Source: Morinoia aosen (lineage: Eukaryota > Arthropoda > Malacostraca > Amphipoda > Talitridae). Taken from it: a stretch of 64,000 bases of DNA. The notes beneath the pieces are model-generated. The model was not told the DNA's origin, searched no databases, and was given only the letters and a program-made list of their open reading frames with translations. Both the position numbers and the translations under genes were made by a program. The DNA lies in contig CM059556.1 of NCBI GenBank assembly GCA_030386875.1, forward strand, positions 35,752,964 through 35,816,963, given 5' to 3'. Positions 13,090 to 25,264 of this stretch are shown here, one piece after another (within the stretch, counting starts at the first letter, position 1; each line of letters begins with the position of its first letter).

Positions 13090-14140
13090 CATACACATCA
13101 TGCTAAGGATAAACATCATACTAAGGATGAAAGTAATTATTTTTCTAACAGTGACATCTGTTTGAATCTTGTGTGCAAATACAAAGGAGTTCGCAGCAAA
13201 TTTTAAATTTTAAAATTATTGCGTACCGCACACTTTTTGCAGTTCTTCCCTCACACTTGAAGTGACTGATATAGATTAAGGATGGCCTTTACGGTTGCCA
13301 AGCAGTATAATATTCTTTTGCTTGAATTTCAGTAGGTAAACCTAAAACTAAAAATTGAACTCGTGTTCAAAGGGTATGGATTATTTTCGTTGTTAACTTA
13401 ACAAACCGTGAGAAAAATAAAGTGTAAACGTTTGGTTATCTAGCTTTTGTATTATTTTATATTCATCGTAAGCATACTTTATGGATGCCAGGAACATTTG
13501 AAAACATACGAATATTTACAAGCTGAGTGTCATCGTGTTTATATCTTCGAGTGTGAGTCACGATTGTTGAATTTTATCCTGAAAATTGCACAAATTTTCT
13601 TGTGCATCTCATGAAAGTGATTGTGAGATGGTTAGGAGTTGCAGGATTCATGTGGTTGAGAATCTATTTCGGAAGGCCTTCATATTTATTCGAGTGAATA
13701 ACTAAGGAACTGAGTATGACATTTCTGCTCGTCTGATGAGATTAACTTTTTCCAGGCATTTTGCAAACACACATTAGGCTTTCCATGATATAATCAAGTG
13801 TCTTTTCAAACAACAAGCATAAACAGTCTTTATTCCATACTAGTGAGATTCATCTTTTCTCAGCATTCTGTAAACAGACATTTGGGCTTCCATGCCTTGA
13901 TATACTGTCCCCACAAACGACAAGCATGAACAGTATTAATTTTGTATCAGCTCCCGGTCCTCTCGTGTAGAAAAGCGTGTGGGAAGCGAATGTTGATGGC
14001 AGTCGTTCATGGCTTGCCCTTTACTTCAAAGGATCGCGTGATCGGTTACCCTCTCATCTGCCCAACCATGCACTACCCTCACGTTCTTTTTATTTTAGGC
14101 TAATGATTGGGTATTTGTGGAGAAGAGGACCATAATCGAT
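13090..14140. other. Mostly unassigned; one tandem duplication of about 122 bp
   Basis: At 13735-13960 a block with AACAAGCATAAACAGT and a CATTTTGCAAACACACATT-like sequence occurs twice. The rest is unassigned. Confidence 0.45.
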
Positions 14141-14734
14141 ATCCCACATTTCGGTGCCTAAACATAGCTAATTAGATGTAAACAAACAATTTTAATTCGA
14201 TGCACTTTCCGTCTGAAATGAGTATTTTACGAGTTATAGCGCTAAGTTTAGTTTGGGTAGAGTACGTTTGGGTAGGGTAATTCATCAAATATCGAACAGA
14301 AATCACGTGTGTCTAGAAACAACCTTCATAAATCGGTAACTTTTGCTCTGAATAACTCTTGCGGGCCTCAAGGTTATTCTTGAACAGTTGCTTTCTTGTT
14401 CTGTGATGTCGCTTGAAAGACAACGTAGATTATTGAAATGTATTTATTGTTCTAAAAATCGAATTCTTTAGTAACATAATTTCATCAATATCGAACAGGA
14501 ATCGAACAAGAATTTTGATTCGAACAGGATGGTTTGTCAATTAGTTCTCTTCGTATGGAACTTTTGTTAGACTATTAGCACGCCACGTATGGTTTGTCTA
14601 TTAGTACGCCTCGTATATTTTGTCCATTAATATGCCTCGTATTCTCTATCTATTTGTACACCTCATGTGGCCACTTGGAAAATAAACGTTTTTCTTTCAT
14701 TCTTTTTTTCTTTGGTGCACTGGATTTTCTTGGA

Positions 14735-15035
14735 AGTGCTCGCGGTGGCACATCGGTTAAGGGATCGGATTTGTATGTTGGAGTCGCGGGTTCGTATCCC
14801 GGCGCTGGCGCTGCGATTTTCCCCGTCGGGTATAAGGGAAAGCTCAAGCACAATACCCCACTCGACCCAGGTGTCGGAAATGGGTACCGGCTTTACGGGG
14901 GAACCGTCATGGTGTCCTATATATAGTGTTAGTAATAAGACATTTGAAAAACCAATGCTTAAGATCATTTGTATCAGGCTTGATTGGAAATAAAGCATCC
15001 CAAAGATGCCGATGTTTGTTTTGTTTGTTTGTTTG
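14735..15035 (+). mobile_element. tRNA-derived SINE
   Basis: An A-box-like TGGCACATCGGTTAAGG is followed 30 bases later by a B-box-like GGGTTCGTATCCC. A tRNA-unrelated body follows (CTCGACCCAGGTGTCGG, GGGGGAACCGTCATGG), then a (GTTT)n tail at 15012-15035. This is the classic tRNA-SINE layout. It does not fold as a functional tRNA. Confidence 0.85.
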
Positions 15036-15327
15036 AAATAACTGTCTCATTACTTATTTTCAAGATGCATTTGAATGGAGAGTTATCAAAATTTGAATAT
15101 GATGTCGATGTTTCATTTGCAGTGTTTGTTGAACCATCATTGTGATCATCAACCTGTGTGACCTTTTTTGGAGTAGAGTGTAAAGCACTCGTCAATGAAT
15201 TATTATTGATGCTTGCATCAATTTTCTTGGCAAGGGATTGATCATCAGTAAATGTAGCCAGACGAATCATTGATGATCTTGAGGGCTTTGGAACACCAGC
15301 AGATGATTGATAGCCCCTCACCAGAAT
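14995..15327 (-). pseudogene. Minus-strand open frame of unknown origin, possible captured coding fragment
   Basis: An uninterrupted frame of about 110 codons (start MGILVRGYQSSAGVPKPSRS) with Ser/Thr/Asn-rich, non-repetitive composition, abutting the SINE tail. No family is recognised, and no convincing splice sites or partner exons are nearby. It may be a retrocopied exon piece or chance. Confidence 0.25.
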
Positions 15328-16654
15328 TCCCATCTTCAACTATTCAATGTTATTATCAATCGTTAATACAATATTTTAATGAAATGAAACAGGCGTTCAA
15401 TAGATCGATTCAGTTATTTAAAAGAATTAAGAATCGAAAAGCTTTGTTTGAGGCATAAATTCATGATTTTTAAGGAATTTTGATTCGAACACCTTTGTTC
15501 AGTATTTAATACTGACATGAAAAAGGAACTGAATGTCGAACATGGAATAATTATCAAGTTTTTGGCGGAAAAGAAAAAAATACAGTAACAGAACATCATA
15601 TGACAACACTACTCTCTAGTTATGACGGGAGGTTGACGGTGACCCAACAACAATTAAACCGTCGCAATTTTCCCGAGGTGCGTAAGATTTTTCGAGAGAA
15701 AAAATTCGACCAATTTGTAAGGGTCGTACAGAAAATGCGTTCGCAACAGCTGGTAGCAGTTTGCAGCTCACAGAAATGAGTTTTTATCACTAAAATAGGA
15801 GTTTTAGATGTAAGATCACTGGCACTGAGCAAGTTTGGATGCTTACTAAATTTATTACGCGCATATTTCCAAAGTTGTTCGATAATCAGTTCAGTTCGAT
15901 ATTTGATGAATTATCCTACTTGTAATTTATTATTTGCTGGCCCCGCGGAGCCTGCGGAGCCTGAACCCATTTCTAGGATCTTTTAGTTAATAACACAATA
16001 GAAGTTATCACCCAAAAAGCACGAATTATAGCTGTATGTTCATTTTCGTTTTAGATGGCGGGAATGATCAAGCGCGTGGGAAGGGAGAGTCCATTGTAGT
16101 GTTGCCGTCCGACGCGCGATTATGGTCCTCTCCTCCACATTTACCCATGATTGTATAGGTTTTGTTCCTCTGTCTTGTTATCATATTTTATACTCGTAAT
16201 TGTACTGTATATTTCTACGTGGCAACATTGCTTGTAATATGTGTTGTTAGTGCAAACCGAATTGTAATACGGATTTTTAGCGCAGCCCTTAGATTTAATG
16301 TGTGTTTTTGGGTAATCAGTGAATTTGATGTGATTGATTCGCCCATGAAGGCAATTTATTATCCAATTTTGCATTCATGATCGTATTAGTTTTGTTTCTC
16401 TATTTCGCTATTAGCCAATTCTATCTTACTCGCTTATTTCCCTCTTTTCGCTGTGCTATCGACTCTATTCCACAACGAATATATTCAAAAGACCTATGCA
16501 GTCATATATGATTCATTCTTTTTACACTGCTTTTCTACCTTCAACCTGTGAACTCAACATCAATGAAATTACGTTAATTTTGATTTGTGCTTTTGACAGT
16601 CCATTTAGAAGCTTGCGACAGGATCTCTACGTTCCAATATTTAGCAATTTCTTT

Positions 16655-17215
16655 GGTAAATCTGAGGGAGATGACAGTTGTCGATTTTCCACTTTTTGGT
16701 GCCTGAACCTAATTAATTGAACCAAAATAAACAGGTTTTCTTCTATTCTTTTTTCGTCTCAAATGAGTATTTTACGATTTATAGCGGTAAGTTTAGTTTC
16801 GTCATTCATGACGAATGCGCTCGAATAAACAGCTACTCATCGATTTTCGAATTTTTGTTGCTTGAAACATGGTAACATCGAAATAAACAACTTTTATTCT
16901 ATACACTTTTTTCGTCAAATGAGTATTTAACGAGGTATAGCGGTAGGTTTGGTTTCGTCTTTCAAGACAGAGCGCTGGAAGCGAGACGCCATTGCAGTAT
17001 TGCCATACAACTCGATCAAAGAATTTCTTTCCGCTTCAAAGACTGGAGTTGCGGTAAGTCATTTACCGCTATAACTAATGAAATACTCATTTGAGACAAA
17101 AAGTGCATAGAAGAAAACTTGTTTATTTCGATCTAATTAACTATGCTAAGGCATCGAAATTTACAAAATCGACAACTGTCATCTCCTTCAGATTTACCAT
17201 TTCTTTAGTATGTGG
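16655..17215. repeat. Inverted repeat pair of about 145-bp arms
   Basis: 16655-16800 (TCTGAGGGAGATGACAGTTG through AAATGAGTATTTTACG) reappears inverted at 17045-17215. A related TGAGTATTTAACGAGGTATA piece lies at 16918 and another at 14218. This suggests an uncharacterised dispersed element, possibly fold-back. Confidence 0.65.
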
Positions 17216-17222
17216 AAAAATC

Positions 17223-17445
17223 TTCAACACTTCGACTGCGACGTTACCCACCGGCGGTCCGGTAGCGGATTATAATTATACTGCTGATCGACCCGCAGTC
17301 ACAAACGCAATTTTCATAAATACTTAATCAAGGCTTAATGAACTTACGATCCATTTAATGTTTACTGTTTTCCACATAGATGATTGAAGTTTAATGGGAT
17401 TTTAATATTGTACGACAGTTTAACCAACTGCATTCAAAGTGTTAA
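17223..17445 (+). mobile_element. MITE family 1 copy
   Basis: It starts TTCAACACTTCGACTGCGAC and ends TTCAAAGTGTTAA, with the CCACCGGCGGTCCGG internal block. Confidence 0.7.
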
Positions 17446-17689
17446 TGGATGGATTTATTTTTGAAGTTATGATGTCAAGTTTTTGTACAAAGCGTGCAGT
17501 GACGAGCAATAATATCAAATTAAAGTTTTCTCTTTCGTGGTTTGTAGTGGCAAAAGCTAAAGTTAAATTCATATTTAACTTGTCGACTACGTTTGTAAGG
17601 TTACTGCGGTTGATTAGGATAGGTTGGGAGTAGCTTAATTGAAAAACCGAATAGACTACTCGAATACATTTCGAACCTTTCTAAGAAGA

Positions 17690-17850
17690 GTGAAAAATAG
17701 AATTGTACGGTAGCATTTTACCTCCTATGCTAAAATCTGTTTTGAAAAGAGGTAGTAAAATAATTAGAATGCTATTCATTCATACAGGTACGTAAATGAG
17801 TAATTTACCTTATGGCCCAGATATGTCCCAATACGAAGTCAACGTGTTAA
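17690..17850. mobile_element. MITE family 2 partial copy
   Basis: It contains a TATGGCCCAGATATGTCCCA-like block and ends CAACGTGTTAA. The left end is not clear. Confidence 0.5.
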
Positions 17851-17936
17851 GCATACGAAAAATGTTGAGAACATTGTTTGCTTTTACAACTCCATGGTTT
17901 TAATTGAGTTTCGGAGGAACCATTATTTGTCTTCTT

Positions 17937-18044
17937 CCCAGTCAAACTTTTCGCCGCCTGCATGCATGTTTTTCGCCGCCTTAGCAATTTAATTACTTGG
18001 GCGGGGAAAAACATGCATGTAGGCAGTGAAAAAGTTAGGTTGGG
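17937..18044. mobile_element. Palindromic mini-MITE (family 3), second copy, 108 bp
   Basis: CCCAGTCAAACTTTTCGCCG and AGTGAAAAAGTTAGGTTGGG are the outer arms, with GCATGCATGTTTTTCGCC inside. Its layout matches the 12978 copy. Confidence 0.85.
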
Positions 18045-18118
18045 TTCTATTTGCCTCTCTGGTTCACTGTCTGGCTCTTAAACACTGTAATTGAGAGATT
18101 AGTTGTTTCAGAAAAATA

Positions 18119-18480
18119 AGCCCTCAGCGGGATACAGCTATTGTATCTATGGGAATTAACGTTCCCAGGGGGAAAATGTGAAGGCCTGAGCTGAGAGCTA
18201 GGTAGGCCTTTTTTTGTTGATATAAAATGTTTTTTTGTTATGTTATGGGTCACCTTTTTTCGGTTCACCACTGTCCTTTTTTTCAGCACTTCTGACTTTC
18301 TTCTTCAACTTTTATCTTATTTCATAAAGTTTTATTCAACTTGCTGTTTCTGTGCCCCTTCTGCATAGATTCCTCATTCTCTTATCTCCATACTATGTGG
18401 TGCCTTCGTCCTTCCTCTCTTCGATACGCTCTTTTTTGTAGCGGTTAGGGAGGCTTAAACTAACTCAAAATCTTAATCTT
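18119..18480 (+). mobile_element. SINE-like family A copy
   Basis: It shares the 5' GGGATACA...TATTGTATCTATGGGAA head, the TAGGTAGGCC block, the CGGTTCAC...CTGTCC middle and the GGGAGGCTTAAACTAACT end with the full element at 28441-28806. Confidence 0.85.
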
Positions 18481-18509
18481 CAGAAAAATAATAAATTCAT
18501 TAGCCCTTT

Positions 18510-18850
18510 AGGGAACGTAAGATAGGCAATAGGTATAGGTGAGTAAGGTTTGTCTACCCTATGGTATAGGGAGACTGGCGCTCCCAGAGGGAGATACTGT
18601 TCGTAAACTCAGCTATAGATAGGTCTTTAGGACTTATATTTTGTGTACCCATTCTGTTCCTTTTAGCGTTCATGTCTTCTTCACTATTTGTCTTTTCTTC
18701 TTCTTCCTTCCAATTTTTTAAGCGCTGGTTATCCTCTGTGGGATCATACCTTGTGCAAAAATTCCCCGTTTTAAATCTAGACTAAATGGTCGTTTCTCTT
18801 TGCCCTCTTGAGACCGTCTTTGCTGCGACTGGAGTCTCAAACTACGAGTA
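18510..18850 (+). mobile_element. Diverged SINE-like family A relative
   Basis: It has a GGAGACTGGCGCTCCCAGAG head and TAGGTCTTTAGGACTTATAT. The same variant recurs at 58383. Confidence 0.5.
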
Positions 18851-19091
18851 TCATGAGAATAATAAACATTTATTTCGGATATAATTCAGAAGCAAAATTT
18901 AATGAAATATTGGAAGTTAAAAGTAGATTTTCAGTGCAAGAACATTTCGTGATGTACAATTATAGATATCAAAATAAGCATGTCAATAGTAGAATAAAAT
19001 ATTTGAAAAAAATATCAAAAATGTCTTTACTTGGTTAGTTTTCTCCCATATTGAAATTTTCTTGAAATCATTTGATTGGTTCGTATTGATT

Positions 19092-19250
19092 TACATTGTA
19101 TGGATTTGGTTTGTATGGATTTGGGTTGTGTGGATTTGGGTCGTCCTGAGTTGGGTTGTGTGGATTTGGGTTGTGTGGATTTGGGTTGTGTGGATTTGGG
19201 TTGTGTGGATTTGGGTTGTGTGGATTTGGGTAGTATGGATTTGTTATCCT
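19092..19250. repeat. 15-bp minisatellite (GTGTGGATTTGGGTT)
   Basis: About ten copies. Frames on both strands across it are artefacts. Confidence 0.9.
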
Positions 19251-19362
19251 ACTTTTCAAGACGGCTTCTGTGTTGATTTACTTTGCATTGATTTGCTGTT
19301 CTTTTCTACGAAAAAACATTTTATTCATGGATATCAGATGTCGGTGTAATTTTAGACCTTAA

Positions 19363-19740
19363 ACCCCTCAGGGGGATACAACTATTGTATCTATGGGAAT
19401 TAGCGCTCCCAGGGGAACCATGTGAGGGCCCGAGCTAGAGGTTAGGTAGGCTTCCTTTTTGTTGTAATAAAATAGGTTTTTGTTTTGTTACGGACCATCT
19501 TTTTTCGGTTCACTTCTGTCCTGTTTTTCAGCACCTACTACTTTCTTCTGCAACTTTTTTCTTGTTTCATGAACTTCTTTCCTAGCTTATTGTTTCTGTG
19601 CACCTTGTGCATAGATTCCACGTTCCCTCAACTATATACTAAATGGTGCCTTCCTTTTTCCTCTCTTGGAACATCTTTGTCGTGGTTAAGGGAGGCCAAA
19701 AATGTCTTATATAATAATAATAATAATAATAATAATTTCA
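19363..19740 (+). mobile_element. SINE-like family A copy with (ATA)n tail
   Basis: Full-length head CCCCTCAGGGGGATACAACT. It ends in an AATAATAAT tail instead of TAATC repeats. Confidence 0.88.
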
Positions 19741-19984
19741 GACCTTAAACGCCAACCGCCTGAGTCGCTTGACACAAGCGGATGCCAGGATGACAATTTG
19801 GCTCGACACCATGGCTGGGAATTCCGATAGGGAATCCTGGAATAATTTTGTTGAAAATAAATATTCCAATTTATGTGGAATATTATTCCTACATGGAAAA
19901 TTTTAAATTGATGTTACAGTGTATTATTTTTCGAGTAATATCATTTCGATCCTGGATGAAAAATTCTGCAAAAAATCATTCAAA

Positions 19985-20200
19985 AATTTGACTGCAATTT
20001 GAGCCACCGGTGGCTACGGAGGGAATTTTTACAATGCTGCTGACCGACCAGTAGTCACAAACTCAATTTTCATAAATAATTAAAGCTTAATGAAGGCATG
20101 ATTCAGTTCATGTTTGCTGCTTTCAAAATTGGTCACTAAACTTGACTTTAAACTTGAGTTGAACATTTAACTTCAGTTCAACCAATAACGGTCAAAGTGG
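19985..20200 (+). mobile_element. MITE family 1 copy
   Basis: Plus-orientation copy lying head to head with the next one; ends degraded. Confidence 0.7.
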
Positions 20201-20215
20201 TGATTGTTGAGGTCC

Positions 20216-20444
20216 TTAACACTTTAACCGCGACTACTAAATATTAAGTTCAACACCAAACTCAAATTAAAAGTCAACTGCAGCGCGCGATGTTGAAAAT
20301 AGCAAACATGAACTGGATCGTGCCTTCATTTAGCTTTGATTAAGTATTTATGGAAATTGTGTTCGTGACTACTGGTCGGTCTGCAGCGTTGTGAAAATTA
20401 CCTCCGTGTACCACCGGTGGGTCACGCTGCGGTCAAAGTGTTAA
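20216..20444 (-). mobile_element. MITE family 1 copy, intact ends with TTAA duplication
   Basis: TTAA at 20216-20219 and 20441-20444 flank a 221-bp element starting CACTTTAACCGCGAC and ending GCTGCGGTCAAAGTG. It is the best-preserved copy and defines the ends. Confidence 0.85.
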
Positions 20445-20552
20445 TAGATGACGGCTACAGAACGGAGACAAAATGGCTCCATAGATGAAAGCTAAGACAT
20501 TTGCACAACTTATGCTCCGCATAGATACTTTATATAACCTTTTAAAGCCGCG

Positions 20553-21115
20553 TTGTCATTGATTCGCAATTTTAGCTGAATGTGTTCTAACCTAAATTAG
20601 ATTTCCACGCTATAATATTGTTATTCGCAATTTTAGCTGAATGTGTTCTAACCTAAATTAGATTTCCACGCTATAATATTGTTGTTCGCAATTTTAGCTG
20701 AATGTGTCCTAACCTAAATTAGATTTCCACGCTATAACATTGTTATTCGCAATTTTAGCTGAATGTGTTCTAACCTAAATTAGATTTCCACGCTATAATA
20801 TTGTTGTTCGCAATTTTAGCTGAATGTGTTCTAACCTAAATTAGATTTCTACGCTATAATATTGTTATTCGCAATTTTAGCTGAATGTGTTCTAACCTAA
20901 ATTAGATTTCCACGCTATAATATTGTTGTTCGCAATTTTAGCTGAATGTGTTCTAACCTAAATTAGATTTCCACGCTATAATATTGTTATTCGCAATTTT
21001 AGCTGAATGTGTTCTAACCTAAATTAGATTTCCACGCTATAATATTGTTATTCGCAATTTTAGCTGAATGTGTTCTAACCTAAATTAGATTTCCACGCTA
21101 TAATATTGTTATTCG
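20553..21115. repeat. 61-bp tandem repeat, nine copies
   Basis: Near-identical units containing TTCGCAATTTTAGCTGAATG and CTAACCTAAATTAGATTTCC, with ATTGTTA/ATTGTTG alternating in the early copies. Confidence 0.95.
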
Positions 21116-21119
21116 CTCA

Positions 21120-22500
21120 TAACATCTTAAAGTTAAATTAAAAGCTGAGGGAAAGGTAAATACAGCATGCAATAAAATTCATATTTTAAATATTCAAATG
21201 GAAAGTTTTATTTTGTGCGTAAAATGGAAGCTTAATATGCCTCATTGTGAACGATGCATGTTTCGTCGTAATTTTTTTTTAGATAAAGTATTAATTTTCT
21301 CATACTCTGGAGCATACTGAATTTTGAAGCAAAATCCTGCTGCACATTTACATTTTTTTCAGCCCGCACAAAACGTTTTTTCAACAACGGTAAATTAGAT
21401 GTCTACTCACACAAATGTTTTTTAATTTGTCAGAAAAATTCAGGTCATGCTCTCAGAATTAGGTAATTTCTTCGGAAATGGCTCGCATTTTTGTACGATG
21501 TGATCTCAAATTTGCTTAGGGATAATTATGTTCGCTTTTAATATTGCGTATTTTTAATTAAAATGCGTTATGGTATGCTTTACTGTATTTTTATGGTAAT
21601 TTAAATAAAATACGATGAAGAAATAAGTATATAATAATATTCTGTTGCTGAAATGCTTGCCTAACAACATGATTGTGATAGATTTTGCGATATCGTCACC
21701 GGAATTCCGATTCCGTTTGCAGGATTCTTGGTCTTGTTTACGAGAGTCGCATGTTTGCTTGTGCGAGTTGCGGATTTTGTACTCGGAATTGACGATATCG
21801 AGCGCAGAATTTATCTTTATATTTATATGTTACTTGAATTTCTAAGCGCATTCTCATGTTGTTGCAGTTAGCTTTCTGATGTGGAAAATGAATACAATCA
21901 ACGAACGCGCGTCCGAGTACATGTAATATAATTAATAATGTAATATTCGCTTTCTCTGTTGCTGCAATTTGTCTTGGTGGCAAATTCAAGACCCAAGGTC
22001 ATAGTCAAAGAACTAGTCGAATACACAGAAAATGGGAATGTAAGATTGAAGCAAAGAGATTCTGTCGCGTAGGTGGGAAATTTATTTAGCACTGATATCT
22101 CATCATCATAATACACATCTTCATGCTACAAACAAGTAATTTTTATTGCTTTCAAAGCGGTCTACTGGCTAAGCCCAACCAAACAAACAAAAATATATGG
22201 AAAAATTGGGAACCAGTTTACCATGAATTTGATGCTGGGTTTTCTATTAACAAATTATCGACTTTGACTATTCCTACAACACAATTAAATTCCTCCGTTT
22301 CTAAAAGTCGGATTAAAGTTTTAAGTTTTCTGCTGCCATCCTCGACAACTATCCTTCGCTCTTCAAGTAATGAATGTTCAAAAACTAGCCGCTATTTTCC
22401 TGAGTCCAAATATTGTTCGGTGGATTGGTTGTCTTGTTGTTCTTTTTTTTGGTTGTTGGAAGATTTCGGTGACTTGAGCAGCTTGACGTGCTTCGATTTT
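21120..22500. other. Unassigned DNA
   Basis: No gene recognised. A 136-codon plus frame at 22123-22533 is Ser-rich, lacks motifs and runs into a MITE, so I do not call it. Confidence 0.4.
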
Positions 22501-22501
22501 G

Positions 22502-22723
22502 TTAACTCTTTGACTACGGTAATTAAATATTAAGTTCAACGCCAAACTCTAAAGTCAATTGTAGTAAGCTATTTAAAAAATACCAATTATGAACTGGCTC
22601 GTACCTATATTTAGCTTTGATTAAATATTTATGAAAATTGAGTTCACGACTACTGGTCGGTCAGCAACATTATGAGAATTACCTCCGTGTACCACCGGTG
22701 GCTCACGTATGAGTCAGTGTTAA
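22502..22723 (-). mobile_element. MITE family 1 copy
   Basis: TTAACTCTTTGACTACGG start, TTAA at the right end (22720), and an internal ACCTCCGTGTACCACCGGTG block. Confidence 0.8.
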
Positions 22724-22729
22724 AACTCC

Positions 22730-23265
22730 CAGTATAGCGCAACAACTGCTTCAAGTTTTTCCAAATTTTGTTCCAGATGCCACATATAGTGAACTACGCG
22801 ATAGAATATAGAACAAACAATTCATAGTAGCTTCAACACAACGTTTGATTTGGTAAGCGATTTTAACATTTTCAACCGCGATAGAAATACAGGCTGCATA
22901 GATTTAAGCCTACACCCTTACGCGTCAGTTGTAGGTGGTCTTCCTTGGAATAAAAATAATACGACACAGTTTTAAATATAGCTACGTAGCTGCAACGCAG
23001 ACGACCTTTACAGCGATGCCTGCTGCGAGCGCTGGACCGGTTTGTACCATGTAATCTCTTCGTCTGCTGGAGCACTTAGCGAACGCGCGTTTTTCTCCGA
23101 TTCAGTTCTGACGGTTTTCAGTCATACATTCAGTTTGTTGCATGGGGAGTTTTATCTGACGGAGAATATTTCTCAGAAGGTATTGTGTTTTGTTCAGTGC
23201 TCTGTATTATTAGGCAATTAGATTTAGTAATTATATGAACTCATGCAACTGTTTCTTTCCTCAGG
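22730..23265. other. Unassigned DNA
   Basis: No feature supported. Confidence 0.4.
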
Positions 23266-23267
23266 GC

Positions 23268-23640
23268 CCCTCAGGGGGGATACAACTATTGTATCTATGG
23301 GAATTATCGCTCACAGGGGGAAAATGGGTGGGGGCCCGAGCTGAGTGCTAGGTAGGCCTTCTTTTTGTAAAAACAAAATGTTTTTTGTTATGTTAACGAC
23401 CACCTTTTTTCGGTTCACTACTGTCCTGTTTTTCAGCACCTCTGACTTTCTTCAACTTTTATCTTATTTCATGAACTTCTTTCTCATCTGACTTTTTCTA
23501 TGCCCCTTCTGCATAGATTCCTTATTCTCATATCTCCATACTAAATGAGGCCTTCCTCCTTCCTCTTCTCGATACGCTCTTGTTTGTAGCGATTATGGAG
23601 GCTTAAACTAACTTATAATCGTGATCTTAATATAGGCGTG
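23268..23640 (+). mobile_element. SINE-like family A copy
   Basis: Near full length, from CCCCTCAGGGGGGATACA to ACTTATAATCGTGATCTTAA. Confidence 0.88.
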
Positions 23641-24140
23641 CCCCAGTATAACCCCATTAGACCTGAGGCCCTGAACCTAGCTGTGGAACGCTGAACCTCG
23701 CAAAGGCAATTCAACATGGGTACAGGCATTTGCGCTAGCTAACCATATTTGACCACGATTGGTCGTTTTTTTTGCTTTGTTACACATTTTCCCGTGATTG
23801 CTAAAGAATAGAGAATTAGGTTCATCGGTATAGAGTTGCAAATTACTGGAAATTCTATATAGCGGACTGATTAGGTTACGTAATTAAGGTGGATAAAGCA
23901 TATTTTAAGGTGGAGTAGGGTATAGTTTGCACCTTTTTTCCTTTCTAGAGAATTTTCTTTCTAGAGTTTTTTCCCGAAAACGCTTACATCAACCAATTTG
24001 AGGCAACTTATTATTCAGGGTATCCCAGCAGTGGGGCACCATCCAGGTTGAATTCTTGAGATGCAGAGCGGTATGTTGCTCCACCTCTTCGAAAAATTTA
24101 AACCAAAATAACTCCAGCATTGATGCTTCTAAGGTTGAGA
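23640..24140. other. Unassigned DNA
   Basis: No feature supported. Confidence 0.4.
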
Positions 24141-24196
24141 ATGAAAAGCAAGGCAAAAATCGCTACACGTAAAGCCATTTTTATTTAAATGATCAA
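24140..24196 (-). mobile_element. Penelope-like element 3' tail fragment
   Basis: The stretch around AAAATCGCTACACGTAAA followed by CATTTTTATT matches the 3' end of the Penelope-like fragment at 48.8 kb. Confidence 0.5.
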
Positions 24197-24518
24197 ATAA
24201 TGTAACCAATCTAGTTGAGTCAATTGAACTCTTTCTTGTACCGTGCGATTCTCGCCCATATCGGATATAATCTAAAACATAGGAAAAAATGCCAATTATT
24301 GTATGGTGGGCGACTTCTGGAACACCCTGTACAATAATGGAAGATTAAAGTGTTGCAATCCAAAAGAAGCTATAGAAATCACACAAGAAGAACAGAGATT
24401 GAAATTAAATATTGTTGGTAAATGTTTTGTAGGTGTCAAAAAAAGCTTATTATTCATTTGGAAAAGTTTTCGGAGTGACTATTTCAATTTTTATAACACA
24501 TCAATGAAGGAAGTCCAT

Positions 24519-24838
24519 GGCCAATCTCACTGGGGCGAGTCGAAGGCCAATCTCACTGGGGCGAGTCGAAGGCCAATCTCACTGGGGCGAGTCGAAGGCC
24601 AATCTCACTGGGGCGAGTCGAAGGCCAATCTCACTGGGGCGAGTCGAAGGCCAATCTCACTGGGGCGAGTCGAAGGCCAATCTCACTGGGGCGAGTCGAA
24701 GGCCAATCTCACTGGGGCGAGTCGAAGGCCAATCTCACTGGGGCGAGTCGCAGGCCAATCTCACTGGGGCGAGTCGCAGGCCAATCTCACTGGGGCGAGT
24801 CGCAGGCCAATCTCACTGGGGCGAGTCGCAGGCCAATC
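24519..24838. repeat. 26-bp minisatellite, about 12 copies
   Basis: Near-perfect units of CCAATCTCACTGGGGCGAGT plus CGAAGG (first eight) or CGCAGG (last four). Confidence 0.95.
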
Positions 24839-24839
24839 A

Positions 24840-25262
24840 TCCTGGTCATCTTGGCTACGCTGTAACACGCAACGTGTTCGAAAAAAATGATTCGTCTGAT
24901 AAACCACGACGACGACAATTTTTCGAGAATTGAACATTAATGCAGCAAAAAGATATTAAGCCGTTAATCAAACAGTTAAGACAATGTAAATATGTGAAAA
25001 TTAGACGTGCATCTTTGGACAAAAATGTTACGCCGTCTGCTTAACCTCTATGAAGACGAAAATTCCTCGAAAATTGGCATGCAGCTTAGGACAAAGACGT
25101 TACGCATAAGCCGCTGAGGCGAAGTATATTTTTGAAAATCCGACGCTGGGCAAATGGCAGATTTAGGGCTGCGGGCACGGAGACGATCCCGGGCATTGGA
25201 AGTCGCCGAGAGGATTGCGAGATCGTGACTTCGCAATACTCTACAGCGTTAGTCTCAAAATG
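24840..25262. other. Unassigned DNA
   Basis: A relatively GC-rich patch at 25080-25235 has no recognisable reading frame. Confidence 0.4.
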
Positions 25263-25264
25263 AA

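Noticed and set aside
14735-14820. tRNA gene
   Set aside because: A- and B-box-like motifs are present, but no cloverleaf with acceptor stem; it is the head of a SINE.
22123-22533. 136-codon plus-strand frame
   Set aside because: Low-information Ser-rich sequence with no motif, ending inside a MITE.
24303-24933. 195-codon frame with a repeated SHWGESKANLTGASRRPI
   Set aside because: Mostly the 26-bp repeat. The unique leader (24303-24515) has no recognisable domain.
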